NCBI GenBank assembly: GCA_944369635.1
Contig: CALVXL010000124.1
Coordinates: 1-9,125, forward strand
Length of the DNA stretch: 9,125 nt
Direction: 5' to 3'
Source: an uncultured Clostridia bacterium
GTDB taxonomy: Bacteria; Bacillota; Clostridia; Christensenellales; Borkfalkiaceae
Positions 1 to 5,255 of the stretch are shown here, piece by piece. The notes under the pieces were generated by a model. The model worked only from the letters and a program-made list of their open reading frames with translations. It was not told the origin of the DNA and did not search any database. Position 1 is the stretch's first letter. Each line of letters opens with the position of its first letter. The translations under genes and the position numbers were made by a program.

Positions 1-1
1 T

Positions 2-466
2 CTATGCGTAACGGGCTTGCGGGTGGGGGAGTTCCTGGCTTTGAGAAAATCAGATTTTTTCTTCGATGAGCATTTTTTCAAAGTGGATTCGGCAATCGCC
101 GCAGGGATCAAGGGCGAACCCAAAACGGAAACAAGCAAAAGAATTATTTATTATACGGACGAACTTTTTAATTATTTCGACTTAAATTTATTAGGAAAAT
201 TCAAAACATATGAGGGCTTGCGATCTGCGTTTGACAGACTGATAAAAAAACGCGGGATCTCGGGGGTTTCCCTGCACTCTGCGCGGCATACGTTCGCTTC
301 GGTGTGTCATTCGTTGGGAATGAACGAAAAGACGTTGCAAACGCTGTTAGGGCATGCAACGTTAGCAATGACGCAAGACACCTACACCCACTTATTGAAA
401 AAAGGGGATTCGCCTGTACGAAATTACATTGAAAAATTATGTACCATAATTCGCACCATAATATAG
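2..466 (+). CDS. Tyrosine recombinase (phage/ICE-type integrase), C-terminal part; 5' end outside window
   Basis: This is the catalytic C-terminal domain of a tyrosine recombinase, which integrates and excises a mobile element by site-specific strand exchange. The open frame runs off the left edge, so about the last 154 residues are present. All expected catalytic positions are visible: Arg I in the TGLRVGE motif (codon 20-22), the beta-hairpin Lys in PKTETSKR, the box II HSAR (His codon 275-277, Arg codon 284-286), the second His in LLGHATL, and the nucleophile Tyr in DTYTHL. The TTG at 17 is internal, because the conserved TGLR motif precedes it in frame. The gene ends 120 bases before a tRNA 3' fragment and points toward it, the normal placement of an integrase next to its attachment site. 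The catalytic half looks intact; whether the N-terminal arm-binding and core-binding domains are intact cannot be seen. Family assignment is secure, the element type (prophage, ICE or island) is not. Confidence 0.93.
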   Translation, partial: LCVTGLRVGEFLALRKSDFFFDEHFFKVDSAIAAGIKGEPKTETSKRIIYYTDELFNYFDLNLLGKFKTYEGLRSAFDRLIKKRGISGVSLHSARHTFASVCHSLGMNEKTLQTLLGHATLAMTQDTYTHLLKKGDSPVRNYIEKLCTIIRTII

Positions 467-541
467 GGCAAAAAAGCGAAAAATAGCCCTAAATTTTGAT
501 ACTTTTCTATTAGTAAAGATATAAAAAGGTGTCGATTTTGC

Positions 542-596
542 GTTCGTAATCAAACGGGTGCAAGTTCGTAATCAAACGGGTGCAAGTTCGTAATCA
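542..596 (+). repeat. Tandem 22-bp repeat (2.5 copies) overlapping the tRNA anticodon loop; probable attachment-site core
   Basis: The 11-mer GTTCGTAATCA occurs three times at 542-552, 564-574 and 586-596, exactly 22 bases apart. The two gaps (553-563 and 575-585) are the identical 11-mer AACGGGTGCAA. The third copy continues into the 3' half of a tRNA-Thr instead. TTCGTAATCA is the anticodon loop plus the start of the 3' anticodon stem, a typical crossover region for tRNA-targeting tyrosine recombinases. The array therefore probably marks the element/chromosome junction and contains repeated copies of the attachment core. Confidence 0.75.
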
Positions 597-631
597 GCAG
601 GTCGGCGGTTCGAATCCGCCCAGTAGCTCCA
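587..631 (+). pseudogene. 3' half of tRNA-Thr(CGT), separated from its 5' half at an integration junction
   Basis: Bases 587-631 fit tRNA positions 32-76: loop TTCGTAA with anticodon CGT (589-591), 3' anticodon stem TCAGC (594-598), variable loop AGGTC (599-603), T arm GGCGG-TTCGAAT-CCGCC (604-620), acceptor strand CAGTAGC (621-627), discriminator T and encoded CCA (629-631). The upstream bases GCAAG cannot form the 5' anticodon stem (GCTGA expected), and no D arm or GCTACTG acceptor strand lies upstream. This is therefore not a complete gene. Elements that insert in tRNA genes normally carry a copy of the 3' part that rebuilds the tRNA at the other end, so an intact tRNA-Thr(CGT) is expected to the left, outside the window. 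Confidence 0.85.
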
Positions 632-632
632 T

Positions 633-667
633 AAAAAGGGCGCTGACGTTTCGTCAGCGCCCTTTTT
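633..667 (+). terminator. Rho-independent terminator behind the tRNA-Thr fragment
   Basis: The stem GGGCGCTGACG (638-648) pairs perfectly with CGTCAGCGCCC (652-662) around a TTT loop, extended by five A:T pairs and a T-run at 663-667. It starts two bases after the tRNA CCA, so it is most likely the original terminator of the tRNA gene. This supports placing the chromosomal side of the junction to the right. Confidence 0.92.
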
Positions 668-693
668 GTTTATCCGCTTCGGGTGAAGTAAAT

Positions 694-723
694 TTGACTG
701 CCTCGCGATGCTCTATATATAAA
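694..723 (+). promoter_or_regulatory. Possible orphan promoter, TTGACT-N18-TATAAA
   Basis: TTGACT (694-699) and TATAAA (718-723) are separated by 18 bases. No convincing gene starts just downstream: the only ATG nearby opens a four-codon frame. It could serve a small RNA or be the remnant of a lost gene, or it could be chance in an AT-rich spacer. The rest of the 264-base spacer 669-932 shows only a GC-rich 5-bp inverted repeat (CGCGC-TTTG-GCGCG, 774-787, no T-run) and the promoter of the next gene. Confidence 0.3.
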
Positions 724-870
724 TTGTGGCGTTGCGCTGTCAAAAATTTGATGAAGTGTTTATAAGTAAAATCACGCGCTTTGGCGCGCGAATATGCCGG
801 CAACGTGAAAGAAAATTCCTAAGTTTGTACTGCAAATTGCGATATTGACGGGAACTCTATGGAGCGTGGG

Positions 871-899
871 TGTACAAAGACCGGCGTTGATGCTATAAT
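871..899 (+). promoter_or_regulatory. Promoter of the XRE-family gene, extended -10 type
   Basis: A perfect TATAAT (894-899) is preceded by TGC, giving an extended -10 element. The -35-like TGTACA (871-876) is 17 bases upstream and matches consensus at 4 of 6 positions. Transcription would start near 906, leaving a leader of about 27 bases that includes the ribosome site GGAGG (921-925). I see no clear operator palindrome, so autoregulation by the encoded protein is only a guess. Confidence 0.7.
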
Positions 900-932
900 A
901 ATTTTATCATAAAGCAAAACGGAGGTTATGAT

Positions 933-1541
933 ATGGACCAATTATTGACGGGGCAATTCATTAAGGCTCTGCGTAAGGAACGCGGACTTACGCAGAAGGA
1001 ACTTGCCGAAAAGCTCAACGTATCGGAAAAGACCGTTTCGAAATGGGAGACGGGCAACGGGTTGCCTGACGTGGGGCTGATGCTGCCGCTTTCGAAAGAG
1101 CTTGGCATAAGCGTCAACGAGTTGCTTTCGGGCGAGCGCCTCGATGAAAGACAATATATCGAGCGTGCCGAGGAAAATTTTGCCGTTCTTCTTGAAGATA
1201 AGTGTAGCCCGAAAACCAAAAATACAGTTGCGCTTATCTCGTTTTTACTTACTCTTCTTTCCACAATCGGATTAATCGTGGTATGTGCTGGGTATGCCGA
1301 TATTGAAACGTGGCTGCGCATAATGCTTGTCGTGTGCGCGATAATTTCCGTGATAGCAAACGTAGCTTTATGCCTTGTGCTTGGTATAAGCAGCGAAATT
1401 TTTGAATGTCCCGAGTGCGGCACAAAGTTTGCGCCGACGCCGAGAGCCTATATAGCAGGTATGCACACGATGACAAAACGAAGGCTAATTTGTCCGCACT
1501 GCGGAAAAAAGAGCTGGTGCCGCAGCATGTGGCGAAAATAA
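933..1541 (+). CDS. XRE-family helix-turn-helix protein with two membrane segments and C-terminal zinc ribbon
   Basis: This 202-residue protein is a likely membrane-tethered transcription regulator. Residues about 8-61 form a clear HTH_3/XRE DNA-binding domain (ALRKERGLTQKELAEKLNVS, then VSKWETG and the helix ending ISVNELLSG). Two hydrophobic helices follow at about 98-118 and 126-150, joined by a short loop, which puts both the DNA-binding domain and the C-terminus in the cytoplasm. The tail carries two CxxC knuckles, CPEC (159-162) and CPHC (187-190), a zinc-ribbon arrangement with 24 residues between. The start is supported by GGAGG at 921-925, seven bases upstream. HTH proteins with a two-helix membrane tail are common in Clostridia, usually as uncharacterised regulators. 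It has its own promoter and terminator and so stands apart from the downstream operon; control of that operon by it is possible but not shown. The signal it senses is unknown. Confidence 0.88.
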   Translation: MDQLLTGQFIKALRKERGLTQKELAEKLNVSEKTVSKWETGNGLPDVGLMLPLSKELGISVNELLSGERLDERQYIERAEENFAVLLEDKCSPKTKNTVALISFLLTLLSTIGLIVVCAGYADIETWLRIMLVVCAIISVIANVALCLVLGISSEIFECPECGTKFAPTPRAYIAGMHTMTKRRLICPHCGKKSWCRSMWRK

Positions 1542-1613
1542 TTCGTGCAATTGAACAGACGATTTGAACATGTAATAAATATTTTACGAGGTTTTTTCGC
1601 AAACTGAATACAT

Positions 1614-1643
1614 AAAAAAGGATGCAGATCCGCATCTTTTTTT
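1614..1643 (+). terminator. Rho-independent terminator after the XRE gene
   Basis: AAAAAAGGATGC (1614-1625) pairs with GCATCTTTTTTT (1632-1643), with one G:T wobble, around the loop AGATCC. A-tract on one side and T-tract on the other mean it could work in both directions. It separates the regulator gene from the following operon, and is the only feature I see in spacer 1542-1784. Confidence 0.78.
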
Positions 1644-1784
1644 CATAAAATATTTTGTTGACAAAATGTTAGCAAACTATTTTTATTAAGTCAAAATACA
1701 ATATATTCGGAAGATAAATTTTGCCGATGAAATCATTTAAAAGATCAAAAAAACGAGTATGAGATTCAAAAAATTTATGAAAGG

Positions 1785-1813
1785 TTGACAAGGCCGTAAC
1801 GGTATGATAAAAT
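1785..1813 (+). promoter_or_regulatory. Strong vegetative promoter of the membrane/AAA+ operon
   Basis: A perfect TTGACA (1785-1790) lies 17 bases before TAAAAT (1808-1813), which is preceded by TGA, an extended -10 feature. This is the best promoter in the window and the only good one ahead of the four co-oriented genes from 1878. Transcription would start near 1820. Confidence 0.8.
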
Positions 1814-1825
1814 AACAATAAAGAT

Positions 1826-1870
1826 CATTGAAATGCGCGTTTTAGAAAACGAAATTTGTTTTCAATGAGG
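1826..1870 (+). promoter_or_regulatory. Structured 5' leader abutting the ribosome site of the operon's first gene
   Basis: A perfect 8-bp inverted repeat, CATTGAAA (1826-1833) and TTTCAATG (1860-1867), encloses a second short hairpin CGTTT-TAGA-AAACG (1838-1851). The 3' arm ends in the first base of the Shine-Dalgarno GAGG (1867-1870), seven bases before the ATG at 1878. Such a hairpin could influence translation. It matches no riboswitch class I recognise, and AT-rich stems of this size also occur by chance. Confidence 0.35.
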
Positions 1871-1877
1871 ATGATAT

Positions 1878-2591
1878 ATGTTCTGGTGGATTTTATTTTT
1901 GGTGATGCTATGCGCGGTTTTCGTGGTATTGCATATATGGTTGCTTCCGAAATATTTTCTGAAGTTTAAATATGACATTAACGATATTTCGGCGCGCGGA
2001 ATAAAACGTATACAGGATAAGAGGGGCGTCAGCCTGATTTATGAACCCGATGCGCAAACGCGCCCCTACATTTCGGGATATATACTTTCGGAGCGTGGCG
2101 CAAAAAAATTTGCGGTCTGTAAAACGGAAAATTCTATCCGCTTCCTCGATTACGATATTTTACTGTTTAACGGAGCGGGCAAGCTGTATCGCGTATTGAA
2201 TATCAAAGAAAAACTTGTGCGCGAAGGTATGACTGATGAAATCGAATTGCCGCAAAAGACGTCTTTTGCGTTGATTCACGTGAATGCCGCGGACGGAATT
2301 AAATCGGGCAACAGGAAGCCTTATCGGATTTCATCTTTATGGTTGAGTTTATTTATCGCCTTGTGTTTGCTTGTGGAAACGCTGGGCTTTTTTGCTGTAC
2401 GCGCTTGTATAGCTTACGGATTCGGCGGAATATTTGCCGAAAAGTATTTGATATATTCTTTCAATCTGATTTATGAAATAGTGGGGCTTGCCATGCTGGT
2501 CATCATCGTAAATCTTCTTTTGATGTTTATCGTTATAAAGTATTCAAATCGAAAGATCATAACGAGGGGGGAAAACCATGCGGGAAAGTGA
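1878..2591 (+). CDS. Unrecognised protein with three membrane segments, first gene of the operon
   Basis: The 237-residue product has a hydrophobic N-terminus (about 3-23), a soluble middle (about 24-152) rich in Lys/Arg, and two more membrane helices (about 153-174 and 194-221) ending in a basic tail. The positive-inside rule puts the middle domain and the C-terminus in the cytoplasm. The middle domain alternates hydrophobic and charged residues (for example GVSLIYEPDAQTRPYISGYI and DYDILLFNG), suggesting mostly beta structure; I do not recognise the family. The start has GAGG at 1867-1870 and follows a strong promoter. Its last 14 bases overlap the start of the next gene, which implies translational coupling with the LRR protein. 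The N-terminal helix may be an uncleaved anchor. Function unknown; a membrane subunit or adaptor of the complex encoded downstream is an inference from context only. Confidence 0.82.
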   Translation: MFWWILFLVMLCAVFVVLHIWLLPKYFLKFKYDINDISARGIKRIQDKRGVSLIYEPDAQTRPYISGYILSERGAKKFAVCKTENSIRFLDYDILLFNGAGKLYRVLNIKEKLVREGMTDEIELPQKTSFALIHVNAADGIKSGNRKPYRISSLWLSLFIALCLLVETLGFFAVRACIAYGFGGIFAEKYLIYSFNLIYEIVGLAMLVIIVNLLLMFIVIKYSNRKIITRGENHAGK

Positions 2592-5202
2592 TGTAATATC
2601 AAAAGGGCAGTATGTTTACCCGCCGTGCGATCCTCATTTATATGCGGATAAATTTGTTTTTCTTCGTGAAAACGGGAAAAAATATCTTCTTTTGCAATGG
2701 GAAAACTTGCGAGATGAAGTTTTGACCGGGCTTGACTTTACGTTGGAGTGCTTCGGAATATCTTCGTCAAAGATATGTGAAAAGCGAGTTCCGATAGGCA
2801 ATCTGAATGCGTCGGGAAAGAGTTCTTTTGTACTTGATTATAAGATAGAGGTTCCCGAAAACTGCGTACAGTTCAAAATTCATGTCAATCGCGAAAGATA
2901 CGGGGAATTTTCGTACCTGCCATACGACGGTTTTTCGGAAGCGAAGTACGATCCGTCGCCGTGTCGGATGTCCGAAACCGGTACGGCTGTAGCGAACGGG
3001 GCAGAAAAATCGGGTGCGGCGGTTTGCGTGTGCAGGCCGAAATTTCCGCTTTGGCTTACGTTGATAACGTTTGCGTTGTTTCTTGCGTTGATCGTAATGA
3101 TGATTTACGATGTTTCTACGTACGGAAACGATTTACAAAGTTTTATCAAAAACGACATTATATACGGATTCGAGAACGGCGATAAGAGCGACGGGAGTCC
3201 GTTGTATGTGCAAGGAATTTATGGCGACGCAGATAAATACAGGAACATCACAATTGAAGAGAGCATTGACGGACATCCGGTACAAAGCGTTTCAAACAAT
3301 GCTTTTCGCGATTGTGCAAATTTGAAGTCGGTTACATTTAAAGGAAAGATCAATTTAAATGCATGGGCGTTTTCCTACTGCCGAAAGTTGGAAAATGTCA
3401 ATTTCGAAAACGTTGTAAACATAGGGGCGGGAGCCTTTTATGGTTGTACTTCTTTGCAAAATGTTTATGCGGATAATCTTGAATCGATCGGCAATGACGC
3501 TTTTTCCTTATGCGAATCGCTGATGGAAGTCGTGATCGGAGAATCAAAAACACCTTTGCTTGTCGGCAGCGATATATTTTCGAATTGCAAACGCCTTACG
3601 CGCATTGAAATAAAAAGAGATATCGATACCGGAGGAAGAGCCGTTTTTTGCGGAGCTCGCGCAATTGAATTTCTGCATTTGAAATCGCTTGAAGAATTCG
3701 TCACTATGAACGAGTTGTTCAAATATACGGACTTTTCCGGGGAACTCGAGATCGACGAAATGAAAAATATTCCCGATTATTTTTGCAGCAATAAAAGCAT
3801 ACGTTCTTTTACGGTTAATTCACTTGAATTCCCCGTTATCGGAGAATATGCGTTTGCCGATTGTGAACAATTATCGCAATTCAATTCTCCGCCGATAGCC
3901 GTGGTGGGAGAGGGCGCTTTTTCCTCTTCGGGGCTTGAAAGTTTTGACGGCAGCAACCTTCAGGAAATCGGCGACAGAGCGTTCGGCGGGTGCACGGAAT
4001 TAAAGTCTTTTGAACTTTCAGAAAATACAAAACTGAACTTTATCGGAAACAAAGCGTGGGAAAATTGTACTTCTTTACAATCGCTGTATATTCCGGACGG
4101 CGTCGAGCAGATAGGTGAATATATACTGCTGTCCAGTAAAGTACCCGAATTATCGCTCCCGGAACTCGGAAGCGGCAGGAATATGAAGGATTATTTCGGC
4201 AGCGATATAAATTCATTGAGGCAGGTGATCGTCCGCAGCGGCGAAAATCTTGCCGACAATGCATTTTACTTCTGCAACGATCTTGAAACGGTTATCTTGC
4301 CGGATGAAATGCGAAACATTGGCGAAAACGCATTTTATTTTTGTGAAAATTTAAGGGATATTAGTTTGCCGCAAAATCTTGAATCCATTGGGAAATTAGC
4401 TTTCAGCGGTTGCTCGTCGCTTACGGAAATCAACTTGCCGCAAACGCTTGTATCTATCGGGGATTATGCGTTTACAAGTTGTTATTCTCTGTCGAATATC
4501 GTTTTGCCGTCTTCCCTGCAAAGTATCGGCGAAGAGGTATTTAAAAATTGTATGCGTTTGTATGAGGTTAGAAATGAAAGCGATCTGACTTTGCCGCCGA
4601 ACTTCGCGGAAAATGTACTGAAAATATATAAAGCAGGGGAAGCCTCCGTTCCGAAAGCCGAAAAAGACGGATATACTGCCGGATTTTTCGACGGGGAATG
4701 GATATTGATCGGTTACCCGCGCGGAACGGCACGAATTTTTTTGCCCGAAAGTTTAGTCGACGCCCAACCGGACTTCCGATATAAGGTGGCGGACTGTTTG
4801 TTTTTTAATGATCAAGTGATCACATATGCTTTTATTCCGCAGACGGTGGATGAATTGGGTGTGAATGCATTTAGCAATTGTTCTTCATTGGAAACCGTGA
4901 GTTTTGCTTTAAATTCGGCGATAACTGTTTTACCCGATTCTGTTTTCGCTTTCTGCGGCGCTCTCACAAATTTCAGTGTTCCCGAAAATCTGGTTTCCAT
5001 CGGAAACAATGCTTTCAAAAACTGTAATTCGTTAAAAAGTGTGGTTTTGCAGAAACACATCGTTTCGATCGGCGAAGAGGCATTTTACGGTTGTGATAAA
5101 TTGATTACCGTTTACAATCGCAGCGCGTTGCAATTGATAAAGGGTTCGGAAAAATACGGTTATGTTGCTTATTATGCCGAGGAAATCATAACTTTGACGT
5201 AG
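2578..5202 (+). CDS. Membrane-anchored BspA-type leucine-rich-repeat (LRR_5) protein
   Basis: This 874-residue protein has a soluble N-terminal region (about 1-150), one membrane helix (about 157-178, LWLTLITFALFLALIVMMIY) and a long repeat region. I count about 18 copies of the LRR_5 signature xAFxxCxxL, at residues 241, 263, 285, 307, 332, 424, 446, 467, 492, 561, 584, 607, 630, 653, 763, 788, 811 and 834. Spacing is 22-23 residues, strictly 23 from 561 to 653. Residues 662-762 are a non-repeat insert, and the end (VYNRSAL...GYVAYYAEE) resembles the linker motif of BspA proteins. BspA-like repeats usually bind proteins or surfaces outside the cell. There is no cleavable signal peptide and no sortase motif, so the protein looks like an N-in, C-out (type II) membrane protein with the LRR arm exported. 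The N-terminal part (LLLQWENLRDEVLTGLDFTL) looks like a beta-sandwich of unknown role. The start has GAGGGGG at 2564-2571 and overlaps the upstream gene by 14 bases. Confidence 0.9.
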   Translation: MRESDVISKGQYVYPPCDPHLYADKFVFLRENGKKYLLLQWENLRDEVLTGLDFTLECFGISSSKICEKRVPIGNLNASGKSSFVLDYKIEVPENCVQFKIHVNRERYGEFSYLPYDGFSEAKYDPSPCRMSETGTAVANGAEKSGAAVCVCRPKFPLWLTLITFALFLALIVMMIYDVSTYGNDLQSFIKNDIIYGFENGDKSDGSPLYVQGIYGDADKYRNITIEESIDGHPVQSVSNNAFRDCANLKSVTFKGKINLNAWAFSYCRKLENVNFENVVNIGAGAFYGCTSLQNVYADNLESIGNDAFSLCESLMEVVIGESKTPLLVGSDIFSNCKRLTRIEIKRDIDTGGRAVFCGARAIEFLHLKSLEEFVTMNELFKYTDFSGELEIDEMKNIPDYFCSNKSIRSFTVNSLEFPVIGEYAFADCEQLSQFNSPPIAVVGEGAFSSSGLESFDGSNLQEIGDRAFGGCTELKSFELSENTKLNFIGNKAWENCTSLQSLYIPDGVEQIGEYILLSSKVPELSLPELGSGRNMKDYFGSDINSLRQVIVRSGENLADNAFYFCNDLETVILPDEMRNIGENAFYFCENLRDISLPQNLESIGKLAFSGCSSLTEINLPQTLVSIGDYAFTSCYSLSNIVLPSSLQSIGEEVFKNCMRLYEVRNESDLTLPPNFAENVLKIYKAGEASVPKAEKDGYTAGFFDGEWILIGYPRGTARIFLPESLVDAQPDFRYKVADCLFFNDQVITYAFIPQTVDELGVNAFSNCSSLETVSFALNSAITVLPDSVFAFCGALTNFSVPENLVSIGNNAFKNCNSLKSVVLQKHIVSIGEEAFYGCDKLITVYNRSALQLIKGSEKYGYVAYYAEEIITLT

Positions 5203-5255
5203 GTGAAGGGCAGTGCGCTTTTTTGAATAGGCAGAAAGTGGGGGTAAACGGAGAT

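Noticed and set aside
464..491. Inverted repeat TAGGGC/GCCCTA with a 16-base loop after the integrase stop
   Set aside because: Only a 6-bp stem with a long loop and no T-run, so it is too weak to call a terminator.
496..525. Promoter-like TTGATA-N18-TATAAA between the integrase gene and the repeat
   Set aside because: AT-rich sequence with a suboptimal -35 and long spacer, leading only into the broken tRNA; likely chance.
542..596. CRISPR array
   Set aside because: The repeat unit is 11 bp, the spacers are identical to each other, and there are only three copies; this is a tandem repeat at an attachment site.
580..765. 61-residue + strand open frame
   Set aside because: It runs straight through the tRNA fragment and the terminator hairpin; its composition comes from those RNA elements and it has no ribosome site.
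926..1423. 165-residue - strand open frame
   Set aside because: It mirrors the XRE gene, whose + strand product has clear HTH, membrane and zinc-ribbon signatures; the antisense product is low-complexity Ser-rich and matches nothing I recognise.
5223..5255. Alternative upstream starts (TTG 5223, GTG 5238) of the GH3-like gene
   Set aside because: They are in frame but lack a well-placed ribosome site; ATG 5256 with GGGGG at 5240-5244 is a better start, though not certain.
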